Positions 36,972-48,135 of a stretch of DNA of 64,000 bases are shown here, piece after piece. Under the pieces are notes generated by a model. The model saw only the letters and a program-made list of their open reading frames with translations. It searched no databases and had not been told where the DNA came from. The position numbers were made by a program, and so were the translations under genes. Source of the stretch: Spinellus fusiger (taxonomy: Eukaryota > Mucoromycota > Mucoromycetes > Mucorales > Phycomycetaceae); the NCBI GenBank assembly GCA_025094145.1, contig JALLLS010000022.1:62001-126000 (forward strand), given 5' to 3'. Within the stretch, counting starts at the first letter, position 1; every line of letters begins with the position of its first letter.

Positions 36972-39064
36972 AACTAAGATGCACTAAAGCACCCTAGATC
37001 TTCTGTATACCAAAAAAGAAAGAAAAAAAGAAAGCTTGGTATAGACAAATCCACAGTCCCTGAGCATAGATGTGTTGATAGAAAAAAAAAGAAAAAAGAA
37101 AAATAAGCCCTATACTTTTAGCTGTTTTCTTTTTCTTTATCTATTCTCTTTTTTATTCAACATCAAAGAACTACACTGGGCAATACAATGATAATAGGCA
37201 GAGATGATTCTATTTTGGGTAGGAACTTTTTATCAGCATAGATAGATAAGAATCCATGAGAGAATAGTCAGTCACTTATCATAAAGAACATGGAGAATAC
37301 CTTTTAAAAACCATCTCTCATTGTTTCTTAAAGTGTAGACTCACATTCTACTCAAATACTATGCTTGTAGGCCAAGTATAGACTCAACCAAGCAGCTACC
37401 ATGAAGGGTTGAGAGAATTAAAATCAGTCCTAAAAGACCTTGTTATCTGCATGGAGAGCCTTCAGAAAATGAATATCATGTTCTCTGTAGATCCATGTGT
37501 TCATTCATAGAGAAAGTCAAATGGTATCATTTCTCATTTCTATTGTTACTTCTCTTATTTATTTATGATGAAGGAAAGAAAGAAACTAATGTCACTTTGC
37601 CTTTCTTGTTATTGTATGAAACGTAAGGAAAATCATAAAGTATAAGTGTATCACATCAGTCACTAGTACAGTGTGTATCAAAAAAGAAGCTCTTATGCAG
37701 ATGAGTGTAGGACAGACATAAGCTGACACTGTATAGCTTGCTTGTTTGCTTGTTATTCTTATAAAGTAGAGAGCGTGGATGTCTTCCAACTAAAGACAAT
37801 AAATACTTCTTTCTATAGATAAGATGTGTTGTGTTTTCCATGCAACCCTTGAATTGCATGGCCAAGCTCTTTGTTTTCTGTAGTAGATTAGACATGAACA
37901 AGCTGTGTGGATCTGTTGTATTGATTCCTTCTTAGCTAATGTGGAGTGCCTAACCAATGACTTTTAACTGATAGCTGATGGTTATCATTTAATTAATAAT
38001 GAGCAGTGATGAGTTAATAGCTAGCCATGAATAACTATTTAGAGGAATCTACCCATTATGATGAATTCAGTTGATAGCTTGTGACAAGGAATAATTAGGG
38101 TGATTCAGGGTTATTAACAATTATCAAGTGAGAGTAGAGGGTTATCAAATGACACCTAGCAACCCAATGAACAGTATAGAATTAGCAACATATAGCTATT
38201 GGCAACCACCTAGCAACATGTAACCACTGACAACCAACTAGCAACATGTAGCTATTGACAACCACCTAGCAACATGTAGCTATTGACAACCACCTAGCAA
38301 CATGTAGCTATTGACAACCACTTAGCAACATGTAACCACTGACAACCACCTAGCAACATGTAGCTATTGACAACCACCTAGCAACATGTAACTAACCACT
38401 AACCACCACTATAAAACATCTCCACTAGCAACAATAAATGTCTCTTTATCTCACACCCTCTCTTTAAAATCATAACCATAGTTCCAGTCATAGCGTCACA
38501 AGAACTTAAAAAACAGACGAGTCCTTCTACCTTTGGGCTAAGCCTAACCCAATCAATTTAATTCTTGTGGATTTGTTCCCAACCAAAAAAATAGAATTCA
38601 ATGTCAGACACCACCCAGCACATCCTTCTGTTGTCTTTGTTCCATTGACCCCCCCAACCTACCCACTGTCTGTAGGCTATCAACACAGAAGAGAGCATAC
38701 TACTTTACCCGTGGCCGACTCCTGAATAGACATGGGTTCTACTTTCTTTTTGTGGAGGTATGATTGGATAGAACTGAGCAGGACTGGCAAATGGGAGCAA
38801 ATGGGTGTTGGACTTGACTACTTTTACAGTGGACGTCTACACTCCTATCAGTTCCCTTTCTTTTTTTGGCTCTATAGATAGGTTCACTGATACACACACA
38901 CTAGACACACTAGACACACAAACTCACCCATCCAACCCATCCACCCCCCAAAAAAATTTTTTTTTTTTATTTTCATTTTCATTTTTATTTCGAGTGCCAT
39001 CGCGGGCTATATTCTGTTCCCCAAAGTTTTCCTCTTTCTTTCTCGCTTGTTCGTTTCTCTTCCT
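36972..39064. other. Gene-poor stretch with 28-bp minisatellite
   Basis: No coding region supported. Contains AT-rich DNA with TTAATAAT/GATTAGC-type short repeats (37930-38160), the minisatellite at 38183-38400 and, near 38860-39064, the promoter region of NAP1 with T-rich tracts. Confidence 0.6.
38183..38400. repeat. 28-bp minisatellite (about 8 copies)
   Basis: Unit of the type TAGCAACATGTAGCTATTGA followed by CAACCACC, starting at 38183, 38211, 38239, 38267, 38295, 38323, 38351 and 38379. Copies alternate between GTAGCTATTGA and GTAACCACTGA sub-types. There are no unique spacers, so it is a plain tandem array. Confidence 0.95.
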
Positions 39065-40736
39065 ATGGATCAGCAACAAGGTAAAAATTTTTCCACGGGG
39101 ACTTTCTGTCCTTTTTATTTATTTGCAGTGAGGGTTCAGTGATTCTTGTTTATCTTTTCTTTCTTTCTGTTTCTATTTGTGTGTGTATTTGTATTTGTAT
39201 TTTTTTTCTTACTCTTTTGTCTGTGTGAATTCTATAGCCTCTGGTGTAGAAATCAAAAATAAGCTCGAACCTTTCACTGCACCCACACCTCAAAACACAC
39301 CCATTAATCCCGCCCCTATTACTTCCAACTACCGTCCTACGATTACTACTATTTCTGAAGATATGGAAACTATTACTACTCCAGGTAAAGAGAGAGAGAG
39401 ATTGAGAGAGAACAGAAAACAGAAAACAGAAAAAAGATCCTTTCTTTCCCTTCATTATCATCATTATCATCATTATCACTTTGTTACTCTATCACTTTCT
39501 ACTATAAAACATACTCACCCACCTTCTTCTTCTTTCCTCTGCAGGAGCCTCTGGCCAGTCCGCTCTTAGTGGTGCATTCACTGGTAACCCTGCCCTTCTC
39601 AGCATGCTCCAAGGCAAACTAGGCAACCTTGTTGGCCGTCCTTCTGGCTATATCGAGTCCCTTCCTTCCTCTGTCCGCCGCAGAGTCAACGGCCTCAAGT
39701 ATTTACAATCTCAGCATGCTGAACTTGAAAACAAATTCCAGGAAGAAGTCCTTGCTCTTGAGAAGAAATTTCTCGAGCTGTACCGTCCCTTGTATGAGAA
39801 GCGTGCACAGGTGATCAACGGCCAGTATGAACCCACCGCCGAAGAGGTGGCTCTGGGTGAAAAGGTCGATGAGGAGGACGAGGACGAGGAAGAAGACGAG
39901 GAGAAAAAGACATCCGAAGAGAAAAAGGAAGACATTGAAGACGACTCTGATGTCAAGGGTATTCCTGAGTTCTGGCTGACACTTCTCAAGAACCACCCCC
40001 GTGTTGCTGATACCATCACAGAGACAGATGAGCATGTCTTGAAGCATCTTGTGGATGTCCGTATGTCCTACATGGAGAAGCCTGGCTTCAAGCTTGAATT
40101 TGAGTTTGCTGAGAATGACTACTTCACTGACAAAGTATTAAGCAAGATCTACTACTACCAGGACCATGCGTATGGCGGTGACTTTGTGTATGACCATGCC
40201 GAGGGATGTGAAATCCACTGGAAGCAGGGCAAGAACCTCAGTGTAAAAGTAGAGACCAAGAAGCAGCGTCACAAGGGTACCAACAAGACCCGTGTTGTGA
40301 AGCTGACTGTGCCTGCTGAGACCTTTTTCTCTTTCTTCAGTCCACCTGCCTTCCCTAATGATGATGATGAGCTGAATGAAGAAGAGGCCGAGGGTCTTGA
40401 TGCCAAGTTGGAGTCTGATTATGAGACAGGTGAAGAGTTCAAGGACAAGATCATCCCTCATGCTGTGGACTACTTTACTGGTAAAGCACTCGAGTACGAG
40501 GACTTTGAGGGCGATGATGACTTTGAAGAGGACTTTTACGATGAGAACGACAATGAAGACGAAGACGACGAAGAAGAAGACGATGATGATGAAGACGACA
40601 ATGCTGTAAGTATAGCCCTTTCTATTAGCCCTCTCTATAAGCCCGCTCTATCCATCAACATCCAGTAACTAATCTCATTCTTCCTTTCTAGCAACCTACC
40701 AAGGGTGAGAATGCTCCCGAGTGTAAACAATCTTAA
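39065..40736 (+). CDS. NAP1: Nucleosome assembly protein 1
   Basis: Histone H2A-H2B chaperone shuttling between cytoplasm and nucleus. Exons are 39065-39080 (16 nt), 39238-39384, 39545-40605 and 40692-40736, giving 422 residues. The N-terminus is Thr/Pro-rich. The dimerisation helix contains LKYLQSQHAELENKFQEEVL and LEKKFLELYRPLYEKR. The earmuff and central domain carry GIPEFWLTLLKNHP, FTDKVLSKIYYYQD, GCEIHWKQGKNLSVK, and ETFFSFFSPPAFP. An acidic tail follows (runs of Glu and Asp, about residues 360-405). The last exon, QPTKGENAPECKQS, ends in CKQS, a possible CaaX farnesylation box like the CKQQ of animal NAP1L1. The ATG opens a very short coding first exon (MDQQQ). Confidence 0.95.
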
Positions 40737-41045
40737 GACACTTTGACAGTGATTGCATTAAAGTATTGCATTTTATTCAATCCCAACTCCCGAAAACACT
40801 ATATCCCACCCATGAATGAATAAAAACATAAAACATAAAAAAGAGGGTGTCTATCACTTAATTTCCAATAGCACTAGCAGACCAGGCATGGACATCCCAC
40901 AGGGAAATAACACCAGCCACTTTCTTAGGCAAAGGGTGGCTTGTACGAATCAGGAGAGTAAAATTCAGATCACTTTTGACCATGTGACTTTCTTGTTCTC
41001 TTCTCTTTTCCCCCAGTGCTTCTTGCTTTCTCGTCACATTTTGTC

Positions 41046-41606
41046 ATGGCACGTCTCGAGAATTACCAAGCTATTGTCAATTCTTGCTATGGCATAGGCA
41101 CAGTCTGTGTTGAGTTTGATAAGAACACACCCAACCACACTGTGCTTGATCTAAAGTACAGGTTGGCTGAGATCACTTCTCATGTCGTAGAACAGCAACG
41201 GATCACGACTTTAGGCGGTCATTTGCTATCCGATGACCATCGTCTGTTCTCAGGCCTAGAGGGACCTGCTGTCTTCAATGTTTCCGTGTGTCTCCGAGGA
41301 GGCAGAAGTCCCTATAGCGCATGTTCTTTGGGAGACTGGCAAGCGTCGAGTGCAAGCGAGGAGATTAATATTGCACTGCCTTTGCTGAGACAGCGCTGTG
41401 ATGAGAATTCCCCCGAAAAACGACTAAAGACAAGTGAGGCGCTAGACTCTGCTTCCTGGGAAATGTGGGAATGCGCCAGAGAACATGGAGCTTCTTCTGC
41501 TCCTCTGAGGTATACAGAAGTAAAGCCTGGGGCAATGTGTCTGCCTGGGCGCAAGGACAAGGGAAAAGGCAAAGAGACCAATAAACGGAAAGACAGAGAC
41601 CTTTGA
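41046..41606 (+). CDS. Ubiquitin-like protein with LRGG motif and C-terminal extension
   Basis: Single-exon protein of 186 residues (ATG at 41046). Residues 1-85 fit a ubiquitin-like fold: TVCVEFDKNTPNHTVLDLKY, a helix region AEITSHVVEQQ, TLGGHLLSDDHRLFSGL and a final strand VFNVSVCLRGG. The LRGG at about residues 83-86 is where ubiquitin-like precursors are cut. Here it is followed by a 100-residue tail (RSPYSACSLGDWQ...), part acidic and helical, ending in a Lys/Arg-rich segment (KDKGKGKETNKRKDRDL) that could be a nuclear or RNA-binding tail. Sde2, which has a similar UBL-GGKGG design, is the closest analogy, but the GGKGG and the Sde2 domain are not evident. I do not assign a name. Confidence 0.65.
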   Translation: MARLENYQAIVNSCYGIGTVCVEFDKNTPNHTVLDLKYRLAEITSHVVEQQRITTLGGHLLSDDHRLFSGLEGPAVFNVSVCLRGGRSPYSACSLGDWQASSASEEINIALPLLRQRCDENSPEKRLKTSEALDSASWEMWECAREHGASSAPLRYTEVKPGAMCLPGRKDKGKGKETNKRKDRDL

Positions 41607-43385
41607 TTGGCTTTACTGTCTTTCTGTAGATGTATAGGTGTGTATATATGTATGTATGTATGTATATGTTTAGGCGGGTCTCTTGCTGGGAAGGTGTGTA
41701 TAAAGTGAGGTCCATAAAAGAATGCATACTTTCTGTTCTTGAAGGATTCATTCAATCTAAATACTTAATAACCATAGTGCTATACTATTATCAATGTGAT
41801 ATTGTAGACTATAGAATCTTATTCAATAAATGTGTTTTGTCCAAAACAAAACAAAAAGACACTTGAGTCTCCAAGAAGCAGTGTTTGTAAAGGCCATCTT
41901 TTGTTGTTGTTACAGTTCAATCTGTCCCACTCTATCCCAATCCTACTAGCCATGAGAAGATGGAAAGATGGGTGTGGTTTTTCTGTAATGTGGGGTCATT
42001 CCAACCCCAATTCCAATGCTGATTCTAAATCCAATTCCAATGCTGATTCTAAATCCAATTCCAATGCTGATTCCAACCCCAATTCCAGTGCTAGTGCTAA
42101 TACCAATGCCAGTCTTCTCTTTTTAATAATTTATACTAATCTTCTTCCTGTATCTAATAATCATGTATCTAATAATATTGTTGTTGATGTTGTTATTACT
42201 AATAGTATTATTATCACTATTATTATTGTTAGTACTATTATTACTATTAAAACCAAACCTAAATAGGATCGATTGAATATAAAACCGGGCTTTGGGATAG
42301 CATTATAGATAGGGTGTCTATGCCATCTACCTTTACTTGTTAGTGTACATCTACTCTTTCTCTTGTAGGCAGTCATTTGCTATTGTTTAGACAAGACCAA
42401 TAGTAGAGCTCAAAATACTTGTCTTCTTCAAGATACAAATCTATAAATACCATTTAAAACAATTCCTATCTGTTCCATTTTAACCAAGTGGCACTGATGA
42501 TGTATGAGTTGATTCAATTATAAATAGATACACTAGGCATGAATGTGTTAGTGGACTATGAATTCATTTAAACATATTATTGTTTATGTATTATAAATAG
42601 AACATGTGAATATAAGTATTCATTCTACTATCCATGCTACTGTTAGTTTAGCTACTATAACCCTTGGTGATAGATAGGTGGTTTAACCTATCAGTTGTAG
42701 AGTGATCCATCGCTTGAATGGCCCACTACTATCTCTACTAAAAAGAAAAAGATGAATAAAGGGCCCTACATGCATAATGGATCTAAATGATTCTTTAGCT
42801 TAGTGATGAAGTGTGTACAAATAACCTTGTCTATATCCTTAGCACATATCAAATTAGTCTTTTTGTATTTGTATTTCTTGGATAGTTATGATTTAAGCTT
42901 AATAATTAGGCTCAAGAGTTTATTGAAATATATAGGATAAGCAATAATGAACCTACATCCCCACATTAGAATGTTAAAATATAGATTAAAAGTATGCCTT
43001 TTTATAAATATCATATTCATCTGATTCTTTATCCATACTATATGTTGATGGCAGTTGATACAGTCTCTCCATCTCTCCTTGTCTATAGTATATTAAGTAA
43101 ACAAAGTGTATAGTGTCTTTTTTTTCTTTTTCTTTTTCATTAGCTATTTGATTCTACTATTGTTTATACAAATGTGTATATGTGTATATATGTGTGTATA
43201 TGTGTATATGTGTATATGTGTATAGATGTATATATGTAGATGTATATGCACACACGCACATATACGCACATACACTTACACCTACACATGCATGCATGCA
43301 TAAGCATATCTACTTATCATCACACAGTTTTACAGAAAGAGACGCACAGAAAATATAGCCCAGGAATAGATCATCTCTTTAAATA
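41607..43385. other. AT-rich intergenic region
   Basis: No gene supported. It holds a 24-bp tandem repeat (42008-42080), AT trinucleotide runs near 42160-42260 and a TGTATA/GTATAC-type purine-pyrimidine repeat at 43170-43250. Confidence 0.6.
42008..42080. repeat. 24-bp tandem repeat
   Basis: Three copies of a unit that begins AATTCCAATGCTGATTCTAA. Its in-frame translation (NSNADSK) is a repeat artefact rather than a protein. Confidence 0.85.
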
Positions 43386-45150
43386 TCACTCCTTGGAAAT
43401 AGTCAATGCCCCACTTTGCCAGCCACCAAATCCAATGCCAAACACAAACTCATTGGCCAAGGCATCTACCCGAGACACAGATTCTTCGTCTCTTTCTCTA
43501 TTATCTCCATGGCCAAGTGCACCTGCACTGAAGCTGCCCCATGTCAGTAATGTCCCTTGGTGGGTGAGAGCACCTGTATGGTAACTTATACCAGCCACAC
43601 GTAGAACAAAAGAGAGAAAGAAAAAGAAAAAGGACACAACCATGTACTGTTAGTTTCTGGTTTATATGGCCCCTACTTCTCACTGCTCTTGTATCTTTTA
43701 TGTCTCCTTCACCCTCCCAATAATAATAAAAGAAGAAACACTCACTCTCCAAAAGAAACATTGCAGATATCGTCTTGCAGTGCCTCTCTCTGTAATGGGA
43801 CAGCATCTGCGTCATTGTTCTGATGCCCCAACATTACAGGACCCTGTGTAGTATATACAGCAAACTGTTTAAATGCACCAGACACACATCTGCGCACACC
43901 CTTATGATGGCGCCGATTGTTCTCTTGTGTTGTAGAACTAAAAGGAGCTAGCAGCGCCACTTGTTCTGATAGAGAGGACTCAAGAAGAGCAGGATTCTCT
44001 GTGGCTATCTTGAATATCTTCCCATACAACGACAAGGCAATGACACACGTCTCTAATCCTGCCACTTGCACAATAAAGTCTCCCTTCTCCACACCTGTGA
44101 CTACTACTTCAGTGGCCTGAGGAGACGTAGGGTCTTGTAATAATCTGTCGAGTGAAAAATAAGCACCCTCCCAGAGTAGATCAGGCACATTGTCTGCTTC
44201 CGTTGCCACATGAGGAGGAAGAGGCACTGTGTACAGTGTCCCTGTGGATGACAAGACGACCGATGCCTTCCAGTTGGCAGACACTTGGGCTATAGTGACA
44301 GCAAAGGGAAAGACAACACGCTGTACCTTCCAGCAGTTGTTCCATTGCCATACATTATTATTGTCATCAAGAGCAATGGCATGGGATCTTCCACAAGAAA
44401 GAGAGAGAATACGCGTGCCTGGAGGTAGCCCCACCAATGTGGGTTTTTCGACACAGTATCTGCTGAGAGAACGGATACCGTCGTATTCTTGCTGCATCTG
44501 AACACACCCAGGGACAGAATACACACAAGTGGATAAGTAGAGTTGACGTTTTTTCTTTACTCTCTCCAAGAAAACTAGAACTTACTGTTCCCCACATCCA
44601 TACTCTTCCTTCTTTATCAAGAGCATGAAAAGACCATCCCCCTGACAATAGAGTAACAATGCCCTTTCCGCGTAGTGATATGAGTTCTTTGGGCGTTGAT
44701 ACACTGTCCACCCCCACCCCACCCCATGCATAGGATGAAGGAAGAAAGAAGAGGACATGCCTACAGGTGAGTTATTTCATTCCACTCCACTTTTACTCTA
44801 TTCTAACAAGGCAAAGAAGACAGAAGGAAGGAATATTACTAGGTCTGGGAGTGTCTGGCATAGTATCCACCACTCAAAGGGTGTCCGAGTCTTCTATCTT
44901 CATTCTGTCCCCATGTATACACCTTGGCATGTTCCAAGCGAGAATAAAGCACTTTCCAGCCTTTGTGGCGGAAACTGAGATCGGTAGAGTAGTTATAGTC
45001 CCAACACACCCGTTGTTTCCATAGATACTCGTCACTCCCAAGCGCATAAAAGGTCCTACATGTGGACTGTAGCTGGAGAAGTGTCTTGACATCCAAGAGC
45101 GGCAGTATGTGCTGGGACAAGACAGTAAGTGGCATAGTGGCAAGTGTCAT
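43386..45150 (-). CDS. SAF1: F-box protein with RCC1-like repeats (SAF1 type)
   Basis: Substrate-receptor type F-box protein with RCC1/beta-propeller repeats; yeast Saf1 of this kind acts in SCF ubiquitin ligase. The ATG at 45150 begins MTLATMPLTVLSQHILPLLD, then the F-box helix bundle (LLQLQSTCRTFYALGSDEYLWKQR). RCC1-like blade signatures follow in order: VYTWGQNEDRRLGHP, ELISLRGKGIVTLLSGGWSF, ALDKEGRVWMWG, PGTRILSLSCGRSHAIAL, VWQWNNCWKVQR, KGDFIVQVAGLETCVIAL, KQFAVYTTQGPVMLGHQ, AGISYHTGALTHQGTLLTWG and the final ALGHGDN. Introns separate these blocks and the large middle exon is about 44.57-43.74 kb. It stops at the TGA at 43386-43388. SCF receptor function is inferred from architecture; the substrate is unknown. 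Confidence 0.82.
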
Positions 45151-47325
45151 TTCTGTGAGAAAGAGTGACGTAGGACAAAAGGAAGAAAGACAAGGCAAGT
45201 TATCCACTCTTTCTTTTTTGTTAGTGCGAGGGCGTGCTAGTGTAAGTGTTCTTATCGGACTATGAAACAAGGGCCAATGATAATTCTTCTTACCATGACT
45301 GCATAACTGTAGTGTCTTTCTTTGGGATTGAATCTGTCCAAAAGAGACAAAGGCCTTGTTAAGAATAGATTTAAGGCAAAGAGAATAGTGGTAGTAGTAG
45401 TGGTATTATTATTATTATTATTATTATTATTAGTGGTAGTAGTATAAGATGGTGATGATGATTGGGTTTATTCTGTGAAAAAGATGACTCCAAGATTATT
45501 TCATTTTTTCATTTAAACTTTTTCATTTTTCTTGTCTTCTCCCTCGTTTTCTCCTTGTAAAAACTCCTTTGCAAGGGAAAGACATACAAAAAACAAAGAA
45601 AAATAAAAGGGCACCTACTATTGTTATTGTTATTAGTGCTATTGTTATTAGTGCTATTGTTGTGGCTATCCTAATGACTGCTATTAGCAGAAGTCCATTG
45701 AATCTAACAGGTAACTGATCATGTAGAGTGGTATAGAATAGAGTATAGCATTAGAAGAGCAGTGTGTGTAATACCGCGTAATAGTCAGATCGTATAAAAT
45801 AGACAAAAAGAAAGAAAATCAGATATTACCTTGAATTATGCACACACCCTCACTACACTTTCAAATACTGCAGCAGTCCACCCGCCCTTATTGCTGCTAC
45901 TGCTCAATGTCACCACACTCATTATAGTTTATGCGCAACACCTCTGCCTTCTTTTCTGTAGACCCTGTGTTACACCCTCAAACACAACCCACCCATCAAT
46001 CTCTTGTCTATAACACACCACCAATAAACACAGTGATGTATTAAAGGAGACCTTGCTGGATCTCCTACAGTCTTTTTGATTTTTGCTTTTTGCTTTCTGC
46101 TTTTTGCTGGCCTGCAGTCAACTTTCAGTTTCATTCGTTGACTGGGCTTGGGTGCATTCACAAGCGATCCAATGTCTTGGTATAGTACCTGAAAACATTG
46201 TATTCCATTGCATTGGAGACAGCCAGAGGGAATGCTTTGAAGGGACAAGGTACATGCGATGGGAAGGTGTTCATCCTAGAAAGTATACCCTACTTCCTAG
46301 GGTTTTCTTCTTTCTTTTAGCGTTAGAATGAACAGCCCCAGTTATCAGCACCATGACATTCTAGGCCGGAATTTAAATTACAAGTGACTTTATCGTAGAC
46401 CTCTTCTCCCCAGGCCTTTGGATTTTATCTCCTCAACTGTCTCTATGGCCGGACACATCAAGTGTGAGGTTTCAAAGGATTTTGTTGAATGAGCAAGATG
46501 TGTCATCTCAAGAAAAAGAAAAAGAAAAAGAAGAGGTTGCCTTTATCGTGTGTGTCCATAGTAGAGATTACCTACAGTCATGTTCTTTATTTATATTTCA
46601 TTCTTCTCTTCCCAGTGTCATTGGCATGCAGAAAAAGAAAAAGGGAAGGGGAAGGCGGGAAGGCGGGAAGGCAGGAAGGTGGGAGGAAGAGAATAGGACA
46701 CATATTGAATGAATAGGCAGACCAGGACCATAACCAGGACCATAACCAGGACCAGGACACAAGAAAAACATTAGACACTCGACATGGACACAAACACAAA
46801 AACACAATAAGAGAAAAACAATAAATGGAATGTGTTTCTAGACCAAGTGGCCCGATCTTTTCAATAAAAAAAACATTCCAATCCTTCTTCCTACGATAAG
46901 CTTTTGAAGTACAAAAAGAAGGGTGATTGAATTCTATGTGGAGGGTGATAGATGTATGGGCCCTTGACGATCCTTGGCGTCCAAAGCACAAGGAGTGCCC
47001 TTTAGGATTCTTGGGATCTCACTCCACATATATCAACCCTAGAGAGATCATTTCTTATCATTTTAAAGACATTTGTTTTTAATGGTAGAATATGACATTA
47101 TATTATAATATTAAAGAGGTATAAAGATAGAAATTGTAATGTAAGGTATGTATATTGTATATATACAATGACAGAGCATCAAGGAAACAGTATCAGTAAG
47201 AAGAGGTAAATAAGAAATAAGAAATAGGAAATAGGAAATAGGAAATAGGAAATAGGAAATAGTAAGAATAAGGCAGTAAGAATTGTAATAATAAAAATGG
47301 CAGGGATAATGGTAATAAAGCTATT
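45151..47325. other. Intergenic region with several repeats
   Basis: No confident gene. Open frames at about 45970-46330 on both strands have no splice partner or recognised motif. TTA microsatellite at 45405-45430, an AAAGAAAAAG run at 46515-46530, GGAAGGCG repeats at 46650-46680 and the GGAAATA array at 47214-47266 lie here. A GACCATAACCAG tandem repeat is at 46725-46755. Confidence 0.5.
47214..47266. repeat. 7-bp (GGAAATA)n array
   Basis: About seven copies of a 7-bp AAATAGG/AAATAAG unit in the 3' flank of the minus-strand gene at 47326-48135. It is the reverse-complement relative of the array at 47582-47742. Confidence 0.9.
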
Positions 47326-48135
47326 TTAATGGGTTTCTTCAGCAAGCCCATCGTATTTTTCCCAGAGTTCGGCAATTCTAGGCTGTGTTTTGGATTGTAA
47401 ATTGCACCGTAAAGTGCTATCGGAAACAACGCTAAGCAAATCCACGTATTTCATTGTAAACTCATCAATGGCTTCTCTTGCTGTAATTCGATCTCCTGAA
47501 TAGTAAGGTGACCCTCGAGAATCCTCTGCACAACGTATCTATAGTGAGTAGAACCAATCGTATGAGTAAATGTCGTTCTTGTTTTTATTTCTTATTTCTT
47601 ATTTCTTATTTCTTATTTCTTATTTCTTATTTCTTATTTCTTATTTCTTATTTCTTATTTCTTATTTCTTATTTCTTATTTCTTATTTCTTATTTCTTAT
47701 TTCTTATTTCTTATTTCTTATTTCTTATTTCTTATTATTTATTTCTTATTATGATCACCACAAGCACTATCATCACTATTAGATAGTCACCTCATACTTT
47801 GCAGAACCATACAATTTTTCCAAATATTCATTTTTTTCATCAATATCAATGTTCATACTTGCAGGTCGAGGTTTTACTCTTTGAAAGAATGTAGGTGGTG
47901 TCATGGTGGGGTCTTGTGTGTCGAGAAGTGAAGTCTCTCCTTGTTGTTGTTGGTGGTGGTAAAACAATCTTCTTTTTGATCGAGTGGACGAACGCTTTGG
48001 TGGACAAGCAGGTACTGACATATCAGAACAAGTGCTGCTTTCTGATCCTCGTCTTCCATAAACATCTCGTGTGAACCAGGTAATTAAGGCTGTCCATTTT
48101 GATTTTTTAGGTCTTTGTGGGTTCATAAATGGCAT
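47326..48135 (-). CDS. Uncharacterised protein of 185 residues
   Basis: Family not recognised. Exon 1 (48135-47791) starts MPFMNPQRPKKSKWTALITW, continues with a Ser-rich basic linker and a HHQQQQG stretch, and ends FFQRVKPRPASMNIDIDEK and YLEKLYGSAKYE. Exon 2 (47538-47326) encodes IRCAEDSRGSPYYSGDRITA, REAIDEFTMKYVDLLSVVSD and RIAELWEKYDGLAEETH before the TAA. The 252-nt intron has a GTGACT donor, a TATAG acceptor, and consists largely of a TTTCTTA array. The second exon has conserved-protein composition and helical periodicity, so a real domain is likely. No signal or membrane segment. The gene is bracketed by complementary 7-bp arrays. Confidence 0.65.
47582..47742. repeat. 7-bp (TTTCTTA)n array inside the intron
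   Basis: About 23 copies of the 7-bp unit, filling most of the intron of the minus-strand gene. A long Tyr/Phe/Leu-rich plus-strand open frame across it is only the translated repeat. Confidence 0.95.

Noticed and set aside
38183..38400. Regular 28-bp repeats resembling a CRISPR array
   Set aside because: Repeats are directly adjacent with no unique spacers, and the genome is eukaryotic. It is a minisatellite.
45970..46331. Overlapping open frames on both strands (basic KLKVDCRPAKSRKQKAK segment)
   Set aside because: No splice partner, no motif, and simple AT-rich surroundings.
47570..47786. Plus-strand open frame of ~90 residues rich in Tyr, Phe, Leu
   Set aside because: Pure translation of the TTTCTTA array inside an intron of the minus-strand gene.
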